Below, piece by piece: positions 33,996-46,289 of a stretch of 64,000 bases of DNA. This DNA comes from Aselliscus stoliczkanus. Taxonomy: Eukaryota > Chordata > Mammalia > Chiroptera > Hipposideridae. The stretch lies in NCBI GenBank assembly GCA_033961575.1, contig CM066732.1, forward strand, positions 51,241,001-51,305,000, in the 5' to 3' direction. The number at the start of each line of letters is the position of its first letter. The first letter of the stretch is position 1. Made by a program: the position numbers and the translations under genes. The notes beneath the pieces are model-generated. The model searched no databases. It had not been told where the DNA came from and saw nothing but the letters and a program-made list of their open reading frames with translations.

Positions 33996-36269
33996 TACAT
34001 TGTCTGGAGACAGCTGTGGGGTTAGTTGCTTTTGAATGTCCTACTCCTGAAATACCTGGCTCCCAAAATGAGAACAATATCAAAATAAAGGGCAGCAGCT
34101 GCCCATCCCCCAGTCTCCAGCCTCATGGCAAGCTGCCATGCACGTTCCTGGAGCAGCTTGTATGCAGCTTGTGCGAGTCAGAGTGGGCAATAGGAGTCTG
34201 TCATCCAAACACTGGGGCTCTGGGCCCTGATTGCTGGTGGCTGCTGCCCATGCTCTCGGAGCAGCGGGTGGGGTGGGGAGAGGGGAGGAGATGAGGCCCA
34301 ACCTGAATCCAGCTGACCGTTGAGCTTGAACAGTCTGTGATTCATGAAGAATCAAAGGCTGGGCTGCCAATTTCTTCCCAGAAACCCCCTTCCACCAAGT
34401 CCTTTGGGGACGCCCTCCCCAACCTCAGGGCTCCTTGGCCCATTAAAAAACCCAGGCTGCAGGCGAATCCTCCTTAACAATCCTCAGACAAGCAAGTCTG
34501 AAAACTGAAAATCGTGTTTCTGCTTTGAAAACTGCCACCAACTGCCTTTCCCACCTTCTGCTCAGCAAATCTTCACAGGCAGTGTTTTAAATACTCCTTC
34601 TCCTTTTGCCGTGATCAAAGGATTTGCTTGTTCCCCTGATAGGTGACAAAAGATGTTAGAGAGACTAATGAGAGAATGTGGTTGCCACCCCCTTCCTTTC
34701 TCCTGAAGGAAGGAGGATCACAGGGCGTCTTGGGCTGGGTGGCCTTTCGGGTTTGGGGGGGGTGGGGGGGTGCAGAGATAAGGGTAGAGGCTACCGGCAG
34801 GGGTGGAGAAGGCAACTTCAGGCAGGCTGATAATTTGGCGCCAGTAGTTGACCTGGGATGGGTGGGCTTCCCAGCATGCATTTCCCCTTCTTCTGGACAC
34901 AGCGTCCGAATTTTGCTTTAGGTACCTACTCTTCCTCCACCCTCATCTGGTTCAGGAGGCTTTGGCTCCAGCCTGGCTATGGGCTGTGTGTGTGACTCCG
35001 ACCTGGCCAGTGGAGTCTGGTATTCTCCTGGTCTCAGCGCTTGGTTTCAAGGTGGGCATGTGAGCCAATCAGAACCACAGAGGAATGACCCTGGGGCTCT
35101 GACTGCACTGACTGCTGGGAGAGAGGACCGCTCTTTCGGCTGCTGTTGGTGGGGTACAGATGCAATCCTGGAGCTGCCAGGGAGTTTGCCCAAGAAGGAC
35201 TAAGGGAATGGAGCCAAAACATGTGGGGAGAAATGGACAGACTGTGAGTCCTGATGATCTCAAGCTCCTAGATCGAACTGCACCTGAACGCAGTTGCAAT
35301 AACTCCCTTTTTTTGCTTTGTTTTTGTTTTTGCTTAACATGTTGAGATGAGGTTATTCTCTCACTGTGACAAAAGATGACCATTTCATGATCATCTTTTA
35401 TCATCCGAACTTGTGTCTTTAGGCACCTTGCTCCCTACAGTGCCCCAAAGGATTTGGCAAATACAATTTCCTCCTTCCTCCATTCACCACATTTCCAGGC
35501 ACAATTAGAGCCCCTTCCAGGCTCATCAACACTGGGAGAGTCTCTGCGTGAGAGTACAAGTCTGGATGGGGAAACTGAGGCCCACGCAAGGGGGATACCA
35601 CCAGGAGAGGTCCTACGATGGGCCACACCTCTGGGGTTGTCTCTTCCTGGGTATCTTCCCACCCAAGAGACAGCCCAGAGAAGTGAATCAAAGGACTTCA
35701 CAGCCCTGTGACTCCTGCAGCCTATATCACTCTCCTTGAACTTGACAGTCCCATTTTACGGGTTCAGGGACTAAGGCAGCAGGAAACACCAGACACTCCT
35801 ATTCTCATCTCCTTATCTTGACACACGCTCAGCGTTTAACCCTTCATCTTGCAGCTCAGGAGAGAGGGAGACGAGTGTGGACAACACGGACTGTGCTCCT
35901 GGATCCAGCTGTGCCTAAAAGCCTTCCATTCATCTCTCAGGCCTTTCAAGAACTAATAAATCCTCTTTTAGGCTTAAGCTAGGTTAAGTTTGGGATTATT
36001 CAGCCCAAAGAGTCCTGATTCACTAGCTGCCTTCACGTTTCGGAGGCACTGGGTACCATGGACAAAGGGAACAGCTATATCCAGTCAGCCCCAGAGGTCA
36101 GGGAGACCTGTCACAGGGAGCTCAGGCGTTCTGAGGCTCGCCCCAGTTATTCAGACGGCTTAGGGCCCCTGGGAGCAGTGGCAGGGAAGGACCAGGATGC
36201 ACAGGATGGGCAAGGTGGCCCTGGGAGAGGGCCTGGTCTTCCAGGATCTAGGGCCACGGATGCCTAGAC

Positions 36270-36465
36270 CAGTGGTTCTCAAAGTGTGCTCTGCAGACCA
36301 GCAGCTTCGGCATCACCTGGGAACTTGTGAGACGAGCCAATTCTCAGGTCCCACCTCAGACCTGCTGAACCGGAAACTGGATGTGGGGCCAGCAATCCGT
36401 GTTTCAACAAGCCTTCCAGGTGAGTCTGACACTGAACGAAGTGTGAGCACCATTGGTTTAGATAT
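36270..36465 (+). repeat. MER5A hAT relic
   Basis: CCAGTGGTTCTCAAAGTGTG through GGCATCACCTGGGAACTTGT and CGAAGTGTGAGCACCATTGG give a nearly full-length MER5A. Confidence 0.85.
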
Positions 36466-36981
36466 TTCAATACATTAAATATTCTCGGTGGAGAGAGCAA
36501 ATGATTTCCTGTTGAGAAGAGAGGTGGGGAGCCCAGAGCCTAGCTATTGTGATATTCTGTTCACAAGCATCTTGGGGACTCTCAGCAGCTACAGAGGCTG
36601 GTATACTGACCGAAAGGCCTCTCCCACAAGTGCACACCAGCCAAGGTGGCAAGATCAGGGATGGCCATGACCTCCAAGCCCTCCACACCCATTGGCCTCT
36701 GCCTCCTCCAGAGGACCCTCCTGCCCTGAGGGGACCCAAGGCGGCAGCCTGCCAGGCCTGGCACACACAGAGGAGCACATGGCCCAGAGGGCTGACCAAA
36801 TGACCTACAGCCTGGCAGCTAGGATCAGATACCAGCCAGATCTCTGACTTCAGCCCTCCATCTGCCCTTCACTCCTGTTCATTAACTCCACTTCGAATCA
36901 GTCAGGATAAGGCTGGGTTATGCAGCAATAACAAACTAATCTAACATCTGAGTGGCTTAACACATCACACATGACTTTCTT

Positions 36982-37092
36982 TTTTTTTTTTTTTTTTTTT
37001 GAGGGCAGTGTCCCTGGCCCTCATATGTGGGACCCAAACCGGGTCGCTGGCTTCCCAGGCCAGCGCTTAACCACGGCGCCACTCGGCCGGCC
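36982..37092 (-). mobile_element. Short tRNA-headed SINE, family 2, copy 1
   Basis: On the minus strand it starts GGGCCGGCCGAGTGGCGCCG, has a B-box-like segment, passes CACATATGAGGGCCAGGGAC and ends ACTGCCCTC before poly(A). It is flanked by a 12-bp duplication CATGACTTTCTT (36970-36981 and 37093-37104). This is a clear retroposition event. Confidence 0.9.
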
Positions 37093-38099
37093 CATGACTT
37101 TCTTGTTTTCACAGAGTCCAGGGCAAGTCAGTATTTTTTCAGGATGTTTTGTTCCCCGTGCATTGTCTCGGCAAACCAAGCTGTTTTGCTCTCGCACCCG
37201 TGCCATCTCAATACAAGGTTTTGCGGGCACTCAGAATTGGAAGGACAAGCACAGGCTCTTAAATCCTTCCACTCAGGTCACTGCAGATCCTTGCAGCCCC
37301 GTGGCCAGGACTAGCCTAGTGGCCCTGTGGAGCTGCAAGGGGCCAGGACTCCTGGGAGGCACGTGAAGCAATGGTGATCAATAGAAACCTCTGCTACCTG
37401 TTGGACACCTCCAGCGGTGGCCCATTCCTCCACCTCCCATGGGGTCACTCGTTTCCTCAGCAAACACCAACTGAGGAGGACTTAGCACCGGGCACCATGC
37501 TTGGCATTGGGTCCACCACCTCGAACAGGACAGACATGGCCCCAGGCCTTAGGGCCCTGATGGGTGGTGGGCTGCCAGACCATGCAGACGCTCCCCAAAG
37601 TTCTCCAGGGCCCCATTTCAGCACCCACCTTTGTTACTATCCTTTCTGAGTCACCAACGAAATTTAGTCAGCTCTCAACCACTGAATGAGCCTCAGTTTT
37701 CTCATCTATATAATGGGAATAAGAGACTAACAGAAGCCATCCAGTACCAATGAGAACAGCGAGTCTCAGATTGGTGAGGCCTGGAAACCATGGGCGGTGG
37801 AGCCAGGATTCAAAGCCATCAGTCTGACTCCATGGCCCCACCTTCGTCTCCCTCCCCAAGTGAGTGACCCTGCCGAGTTTCCCTTGCCTTTGAAGCTTTC
37901 TATAAGAAAGAGGGGATCTGAGCGCCCGCCTCTCAGCCACAGCCCAAGTTACCCGGGACTGGCCTTGAGCCAACTTGGGTCCCCTGAAGATGACGTGAAC
38001 CAGCCCCGCCCGACCTCCGCGGCATCCTGCATGGATTCCTGGCTCCGGCCATCCCAGCGGGGCTGCGGCAGCTCCCCTGTCCTCACCCGGACGCACACA

Positions 38100-38590
38100 G
38101 GGCCAGCTCCACGCCCCTCACCGCCACCACCTTTTCTCCAGACTTGGATGTGGTTGAAAAACGTTCCACGGATCCAGCAAGGCCACCACTGCCACCATTA
38201 CAAACCTGATCTCAAGTCGCTGATTAAAACCAGGAGGGGGTTTTAATCAGCCAGAGCCATATGCTATTTAACCAAAGATGAAAGTACAAATGATAAGCAT
38301 CATCTTGGAAAGGATGTCGTTAAAGGAAGAGCACAACAGCAAGTGGCATCTTTTATCATTACCGCAGCCCCTCGCAAAGCTCTCCTAGGGGCTTTGAAGA
38401 CCATCTGGGCCCCGTCTTTATTACACAGGGGTGTCATGGTGTGGGACGCCGGCGCTGAGCCCACGCCACGCTCAACTTCGAAATATACAATTAATGCCTA
38501 TTAATTATAGTTTTCAAACCAGCCAAATGATCCTTCATTAACTTAATCGCCTCTTTTATTTTATCAGGAAATTGTATTCTCTCTTTTCAC
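38100..38590. promoter_or_regulatory. AT-rich island with 13-bp inverted repeat; candidate enhancer
   Basis: Repeat-free, AT-rich sequence with several TAAT cores (for example TTAATGCCTATTAATTATAG). A perfect 13-bp inverted repeat GCTGATTAAAACC / GGTTTTAATCAGC occupies 38219-38231 and 38239-38251 with a 7-base spacer. No coding frame. The regulatory role is an inference. Confidence 0.35.
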
Positions 38591-39337
38591 GATCCCTGCA
38601 TCTCAAGCCTCCCATGGGCACGAGGCACATGGATGGTGCTGGCCTGACGGTTTAGAGGAAGTCCTGCCTGTCCTGTGGTCTTCTCGACGACGCCCGAGCC
38701 CCACCCCTCACTGCCCACCCCACCCTCTGCCTTCACAGGAAGCCACCTCGGGCCTCCAGAGCATGCTGTGGGGTTGTCTGAGCAGGTGTGGGGGGCAGGG
38801 GGAGGTGGAGGAGGTAAGGCTGGGGTGGCCGCCATCCATGGAACCCAGTCAGACTGCACTGGATCTAAATCAATCCAGGGGAGGGGACACATGTAGAGGA
38901 AACTTGGGCCATTGCCTTCCACATCACTTTTAACTTCATGCGGCCCTCTGCTCACTGCCGACAGCCCGGGAGCCCACCCTCCCAGTCACACTAGCCAGGG
39001 ACTTACGGTATCATTAACCCAGGGCATAGATGGGAAACGCTAAGACTTGCAAAGGGAAAATGGTTTCCTCGAGACTACAGAGCAAATCAGCAGCTAAGCT
39101 GGGACTCAGACTCAGCTCTCTAACTCCCCAAGGGTGGGCCTCACCTCGAGTGAGCACGTGTGACAGAAGATTTTTACTCTCCTCTCCCTCTGTAACGTGG
39201 GGAGTGCCCTCCTGCACCATTGCCTTTGGGCTTGGCCATGTGATATGCTTCCAACAATGGGATGGGAGCGGATGTGCTGCCTAGAACAGCCTGTTTCATG
39301 GGAGAAACTCTGGGGGGGGGGCAGTAGGGAGGGAGGG

Positions 39338-39389
<52 letters not shown>
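39338..39389. repeat. (GA)n microsatellite
   Basis: Uninterrupted AG units after a GGGAGGGAGGGG lead-in. Confidence 0.97.
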
Positions 39390-39392
<3 letters not shown>

Positions 39393-40999
39393 AATTCTAC
39401 TCATTGGGTCAAACACCTTTGAGAAATTATGTAAGCTCCCAGCCTTACCGTCCTCACCTGTAAAATGGGCATGATAGACCTACCTCATCAAGGTAGGATT
39501 GCTGTGAGGCCTGAATGGGCAGCGCTTTGCCTGAAGGACCATGTTGCTCCCAGTGGGAATTTGGCACCAGGGCATCTCAGAGGTGCCTGGAACAGGAAAG
39601 GGGCTGCTTCCTCACCCCGGCTCCAGGGTTCGCCAGCCTGTTACAGCTTTCTGTAAATGTAAAGCATCTTTGCAGTTCTCTCCCCTCTGCTCCAACTTCA
39701 TTTCCACAGCCTTATTTTAAGGCTTATCATCTCACATCATTTGTACCTTAAAAGTATTCGTTTACCACCAGGCCAGGAAGACAGATAAGCAGTTGTGATA
39801 CAAGGGGCATGCAGGAGGCATCTGCCTCCGAATGGGGGTCAGGAAGGGCTTCCTGGAGGAGGGGGTCTTGCAGAAAGAGCGGGGCAGATGAGCTGCAGAT
39901 CCACAGCCACCTGGAATTTCAGCTGTGGCTGTGAGGGACCGTCCAGCGGTGCAGGCTCACCTTGCTCTGGCAACATCACATGTCACACTGTCCCTTGTCT
40001 TCCTGCAAATGCCCGGGATCTTCTCCAGGCCTGCAGGAGCCTGCTTGCAAGTACATGGAAGTGAGGAGGCATCACCACCCCTGAAAAAGCACCCCTGAGA
40101 TCGGGCTGGGCCCCATGGACACAGGCTCCAGATACACACCCCAAGAGGCCCTCCAGTGGCAACCTTGGCAACACACTGTTATGTCAGCTCGTCATCCTCT
40201 AGCTCCGTCTCCTGCTTCCTCCTTCTTCTTCCTGACATCACTCTACCAAAACACCGTCTGCACCCATGTCCTTGTCTTAGGCCCCACCACGGGGAACCCA
40301 GGCTAAGACCAGCCAGGTCCAAGCACAGGCATCGCAGGGAAAGGGAGCACCTTCCGGAAGGGAAGGGGACGCAGAGGCCCGCATTGCTCGGGGACCATCA
40401 GGAGGTGCGGTGCCAAGAGGGAAGGCAGGAAGTGACAGGCGGCGCGGGGGGAGGACAGGGACGCCAAGTACCTGGTCTGCGGGGCTGCAGTCGGCCCTTG
40501 TTCTGAGGTCAATGGCAGGGCAGTGGCCCAGCCAGATTGGTGTTTGAAAAAGCACTTTCTGTCTGCAAAGTAGAGACTAATGGGAGGGAGAAAGGCTGGA
40601 AGAGTGGCTAACCAGGCCAGGGGACATCTGACAGGCTCTCCACCGGGGTCAAGGCAGCTGGGACAGAGGGCTGGGTAGAGGTGAGCTCTGTCTCTTTAGG
40701 AAGCAGAACCAAGCAGAATCCTCTAACCTGAATTAGAGGTGAGGGAGAAGCGGGGCGGGAAGGAGGACATCCGGCCTTCTGACTTGGGCTACTTGGTCGC
40801 CTGTCTTGTCATTTACTAAGCTCAGAACAAATTTGGGGGTTGGGTGACAAGTTTCTTTTCTTGGCAGGGACATGTGGTTGAAACTCCTGATCAGTAGCTT
40901 AGAAAGGTCACTGTGGCCATGTGGGCAGTGGTGGGATCTCAGGAAGCGAGTCCACGGAGAAGACAAGGGGCCCAGGGCCCAGATGGGAGCAATGCCACC

Positions 41000-41090
41000 A
41001 TTGTAAAAACTTTTTATTTCGAAATAGTTACAGACTCACAGGAAGTTGTACAGAGGGGCCCCACGTACCCAGCTTCAATGCCATAATTCT
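41000..41090 (-). repeat. L1 3' fragment
   Basis: TTTTTATTTCGAAATAGTTA with ACTCACAGGAAGTTGTACAG is a common old L1 3' phrase in reverse. Confidence 0.6.
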
Positions 41091-41583
41091 TAAAGGAGGA
41101 TTCAGCAAAGCCAACTGCTACAAGTGGCCCAGAGAGACGGGAGGAAATCTAACAGGGCTGGATGTCAGGGAAGCGATTTCACTTAGGATGTAGACTGGCT
41201 GCAAGTGAGAGTGGTTTAAACGGAGGAGAAGCTGGTGTCGTCCTCATTGGATAGTCCAGGTCTGGAATAGAATTCCTGTTCCTCTAAGTCCTCAGGAACA
41301 CAGGCTTCTCAGGCTTCCGGCAGCACCATCTCTAGGGGGGTGTCCATGTCCTCATGGTCCACAGTGGTGGCTGGAATTCCAACCAGTACATCTGCTTTCC
41401 AGGCAGCAGAATGGAAGAAGGGATGGAGAGAAAAAGGGAAGGAAGATGGGACTACACAAGCTACCTTTTAAAGAAGATTCATGGGAGCTGCCCATGACAC
41501 TTCCTACTGACCAGAATTGAGCCACAAAATTTAGTGGCAAAAGAGTCTGAGAATTGTAGTCTTTCTTCTCGAACTCAAAACCA

Positions 41584-41990
41584 GGGCCGGCCGAGTGGCG
41601 TGGTGGTTAAGAGCTGGCTTGGGAAGCCAGCGGCCCCGGTTCGGATCCCACATATGAGGGCCGGTGACACTGCCCTCTACAGCTAACAACAGCTCCACCT
41701 GGAGCTGGGCTGCTGTGAGTCCCCGGCGACGGTGTAGGCTGCAGCCCCTGCTGCAGTGGGCTGCCCTAGGCTACAGTGAGTGGCCCGCAGCCAGCGTGAG
41801 CTGCCAATAGCCGCAGTGAGCGACCATCCAGAGGCCGGCAACCGATCTGTCTCATCCAGGAAGAGCGTAATGACGATACCAACATGGGCCAGTGAAGCAA
41901 CGTCCTCTGCAACTAGACCGAGGAACAAAAGGACAGCAACTTGTCTGTACCCCTTCCCTGATTCCCCAGTAAAATCTTAAAAAAAAAAAA
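41584..41990 (+). mobile_element. tRNA-headed SINE, family 2, long composite copy
   Basis: The first approximately 90 bases match the short family 2 (GGGCCGGCCGAGTGGCGTGG, B box GGTTCGGATCC at 41638-41648, ACACTGCCCTC). Instead of ending in poly(A), the element goes on for about 320 bases. This part has repeated GCAGTGAGTG/AGTGAGC-like units, then a unique segment, and closes with AGTAAAATCTTAAAAA and poly(A). No clear target duplication was found. Confidence 0.75.
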
Positions 41991-42869
41991 TGTACAGAGA
42001 AGGCCTCCTACTTCTCTGCATCTGTTGAAGAAGGAAAGGCGGAAGAGGAAGTGGAGGAAAAGGAAGAAGGGAGGGGAGAAGAAAAAAGAAGAATAGAAAC
42101 CCGCGTGTGTAATGCCAAAAGAACAGCTTCAGAAGCTCAAAACTTCATACTTGGTTACGTTGTAAATATTAAAACCAAACTGTATTAAGTTAAAAAAAAA
42201 AAAAAAAGACTGGCTTAAACTAATCACCTTGACGCAGTAAGGATGTTGGGGTCAACCACAGGAACACAGGATGCTCCTATCTTCCCTTCTGGTCTGAATC
42301 TCCCACTGGAGACATGTGAAGTAGTGAAAAGACGGAGCTGGTTAAGCCTTCATGCCATTCATTCACCTCATTCAACAAGCACGTAATGAGTGATTGAGTG
42401 TTTACGGTGTCTCTGTCCTCAAGGAGCTCACAGGCTACTTGCTGGGGGTGAGGGTGCAGGAGACAAGAAAAGCCAGAGGGCTGAGTGTGGTGGGGCTGGG
42501 TGGCAGAGGCGTAACCCCAGGGCCCCCTAATCCAGCTGTTTCACCGTCTAGAATACCCCTGCCCTGCAGGGTCATGCCCGCCCCATTGAGCCACTCTCCA
42601 GATTTGCTAATCTGGCCTCCAGGTCTCTAGGCTCCAACCAATGGACCCCGGACGCACCAAGCCGGGACGTGACACTGCTTTGGCTGGCCATGCAGTGTCC
42701 TTGTGCCCATGTGTCTCGTCTTTTTCCATATTAAAGGTGAGGGCTCCTACAGCGAAGGGTTTGTGTCCCCAGGGCGGGCCCACAGCCTGACCTGGCCGGC
42801 CAGCCCTGGTCCCAGCCCCACACCTGCCTCCTGGCCTCCTGGCCTCTCCCTCCTCTCCCTGTCTCTCTC

Positions 42870-43180
42870 TCTCCCATCAATTTCTTATTTCATAAAAATC
42901 AATTTCTGTCCCGTTTTTGCCACGTACATAAAAGACTGTGGCATCAATTAGCCTTCGTTCTCTCTCTCCCCTTCTCTCTTTTTCTTCCTCGTCTTTTTGG
43001 GAAAACTCTTTGTAGGGGAAATCTCATATTTCAGCAATTTGCATTATCCACACACTCAGCTTTGAAGTTCTAAGTTATGGTAAGAAAAGGACCCACTTAT
43101 CTGCCCATAAAAAATGTTCAAAGCTTATAAATTCCCTGAAACAGATGTACATTATCATTGGGCTTGCCTTTCTTTTTGCT
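42870..43180. promoter_or_regulatory. Possible conserved non-coding element with octamer
   Basis: AT-rich and repeat-free. It contains ATTTGCAT (octamer, minus strand) at 43037-43044 and several TCAATT/ATTAG cores. Suggested only from composition and motifs. Confidence 0.25.
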
Positions 43181-43759
43181 AGAGCATGCCTAATAGAGTT
43201 TCGGCTGCCCCCTGGTCCCCTTTCCCCCGCCCCCGTTAGCATCTTGTCTCCACAGAAGCCCGCTCCCCACTGGGCCAGCCCGACTTCAAAGGTCCCAGGC
43301 TGTCTGTGAGAAGCAAAGCACAAAGTGGGAACATAGGGGCCTTTTAAATCCCCCACGTTTAAGTCAATATCATGCCTCCCTTCTTCGCCCTCTTCTGGCG
43401 GAGGGACATGAGTCAGCCGTTCCTTTTCTGCCTCCGCGAGCGCCAATCCAGCAGTTACCAGAGAGGAAACGGACACCTCTTTCTCTCCCAGTCTGCCTGT
43501 CTTTGCACTCTTGTGCCGTCCAACTTTACCTTTTGTTCCTTCCCCCACTTAAGGAGATGTTGTTCAACAGCAGGAAAGTCATTGCTGATCCCCAGTGTAG
43601 ACAAACAAGTGGACTCTTAGCACTTTCATGAGTAAAAATGTCATAAGCAACTTTTGCCCAACAGGCCGCCACTGTGTCTGAGAAGACAGCCTCCTCCCCA
43701 GGCTACTGTTTGCAACCCCTTCTCCACTAGCTGGTGGGATGGTCATATCCTGCCCCACC

Positions 43760-44215
43760 CCAACCCCGCAACTGACCCTCCGACTTCTGGATATTTCCTC
43801 AGAGTAATGAGCAAACTCTCCACCATGGCCTGCGCTCAGCCTCACTGGCCTCTATCAGTTCACCCAATGGCCCACCCTCCCTCATGCCTCAGGGCCTTTG
43901 CACGAGCTGTGTCCTGCAGCTTTTCACCTGGCTAACTCCTCCTCATCCTTGACATCTCCACCGAAACGTGGCTTCCTGGAGAGGCCCTCTGCAACCCACA
44001 GTTTCAATCATGTCTCCTCTGTTATTCCTTCAAACGTCTCCCCAGAAATTATCACAGTTGATAAGGATGTGATTTTTGTGTGACACCTGCCCCCCGACAC
44101 CGACACCGGGCTGAAAGGTCTGTGAAGGGAGGTAGGAAGCGTGTCTATTTTATTTAGTAATGAGCATAGTTCCTAACACTAGTAGTTGACCAGTAAATCT
44201 TTGAAAGGCTGGATG
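43760..44215 (+). repeat. L2 LINE 3' part
   Basis: CTCAGGGCCTTTGCACGAGC, ACGTGGCTTCCTGGAGAGGC and GTTGACCAGTAAATCTTTGA are L2 phrases in order. Confidence 0.75.
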
Positions 44216-45440
44216 GAGGGAGAGATCTGGAGATGGACTTAGGAAAGGCCCGCTGACCCTGGGCTGGGCAGCACTTCTCCGGGCAGTGAGTACCAGATGT
44301 GGCTCAGCCTGTGTTCTTCCTAAGCCTGGAACAAGCGCAAGTTAGCAGCTCCCTGTCACCGGGGAGTGGCCACGCCCCGGAATCTGACTTGCAGTAACAA
44401 AACTGCACAGCCAAGACTGAATGAGACACACAGATCCCTTCTCCACAATAAAGGAAGGAGGGAGGGAGGGAGAAAAGGTCACACAGACCACACTAGAACA
44501 TTCTGGCCAGGAATTTCTGAGCCAAATCACAATCAGATGCTGCTTTTTGAGGACAGAGTCGGAGGAAATGGAATCAGGTGACCTCAGTTAAGATGGCCAG
44601 GGGCCCCTCTCCATCTGGAGAGGGTCTGGCCAGGGGCCTGCGCCACTCGGAGTCACCCAGTACCTGGACCATGCTGGGGCCATCAGCCGAGTCCAGCAGC
44701 CCTGTCCCTTTTGCCCATGTCACCCAGCGCACCCCCAGGGCATTCCTGCTTTTCAGTCTGTCCGGGCTGCTACCCCTCGCTGGTGACAGAACCGTGTTAA
44801 TGGGCCTGAGCAGGAACCCTGTGAGAGGGGACGCTCCCTGCCTCATGGGACCCATGAGCAGAGCTGTGTGGCGCGCCGGGAGCAGGCCACACGCCAGGTC
44901 TGGCTTGGGGCTGGATGAGGGGCCAGGAATGCGCTGTCGTTAGGCGCTCAGCAGATATTTAACAAGCACCTATCTGTGCTGAGCCTTTGGGATTACAAAA
45001 TAATCTTTGGTGAACGTGCAAGTGCTTTGGTGGTAACAGATGGTAACTAATTGGAGGCACAAGCAAGTACACACAGTCAGTCCTGATTATTCACAGTCTT
45101 TATTTACGCATCCGCCTGCTCACGCACACTTATGTGTAACCCTCAAATCTATACGCACGGCTTTCATGGTCGCTGTGGTCACGAGAAGAGCAGCGAACAC
45201 TGAGCCGCTTGACGCACACTTCCAGCTGACACCCGAGGAGGCGGCGCTCAGCCTTCTCACTACTGCTTGCACGTTATAAACAACTATTCAGGCCACAGTC
45301 TATTTAGTGCCATGCTTTTTGCAATTTCGTGCTTTGTGCCGGCCTATCCTCATGTCCCCCAGTGGATAGCTGAGGCCACAACCTGCAAAAGGGACCTGAG
45401 AGCTGGTCTGGGCTCAGTTTCGGGGAAAAGTGTCTGTTCT

Positions 45441-45441
<1 letters not shown>

Positions 45442-45484
<43 letters not shown>
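45442..45484. repeat. (CA)n microsatellite
   Basis: About 21 pure CA units. Confidence 0.98.
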
Positions 45485-45486
<2 letters not shown>

Positions 45487-46186
45487 CAACCTCTTCTGTC
45501 AAATGGGAGGAGTAATCCTGCCCTTTAGTTGTTGATGAATGCAATGAACATTTGGCCAAATTTAGCCAAACTTTCACTGGTTTTTAAGGGGGAGAAAAAG
45601 ACAACATGCAGTGAGGGTTTTTTTTTTCTTTTTAAATAAAGCGAAGTTATGTCCTTTTGGGGGTTTGGTTTCTTCGCACAGTAAGAGACTGTAGTTCTCT
45701 TTCTTTATGTTTTTATTCAGTAAAATCCAAAGTTGGCAATGCTGTACTGCTTTTTCTAACTTTTATTTGAAATGTTACTGCTCTGTCGAGCTCCTGTCAG
45801 GCAGGACGATGCCGTGAACCCTCCAGTCCAGCCAAGGATGTGAGACCCTCAGTCCTGCCCTCCTTTGGTTTTCATTCCCTCTCTTCCATTTATTGACCGC
45901 CTACTGTGTGCCATGCCCTAAGCAAACAGCAACACAGAAGTCCCTGCCTGCAGAGACTTTACAGACTAGGAGGATGGTGCCTGCAGTTAGGAATTTCCTA
46001 AAGGGTCCACGGAGGTCATCGAGGGGAAACCTAAGGCTCTGGGCTCTAAGGGTGGCTGCCCAGGAAGTCAACTGGGAGCTTGAAACATCTGCATGCCTGG
46101 GCCACACCTCAGATCAGCAAATCAGCATCATCGGAGGTGAGGTCCAGGCACAGTCTCCCCAGATCCTGCCAAGACCTACAGGCTTC

Positions 46187-46289
46187 TCTCTTCTTCCTTC
46201 CATTTCTAATCACCTGGTATAACTTGTTCTAGAGGTCATTTACAATAGATCCAAACTGAAAGCACACATGCCCTTGAACTCAGCAGTTC
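46187..46289 (+). repeat. Local direct repeat, copy 1
   Basis: The segment from TCTTCTTCCTTCCATTTCTA to CTTGAACTCAGCAGTT recurs at 47601-47708 with roughly 85% identity by eye. Confidence 0.75.

Noticed and set aside
41584..41660. Possible functional tRNA gene
   Set aside because: A- and B-box-like motifs are present, but the cloverleaf is imperfect and the same head recurs with poly(A) tails and target duplications, so it is a SINE head.
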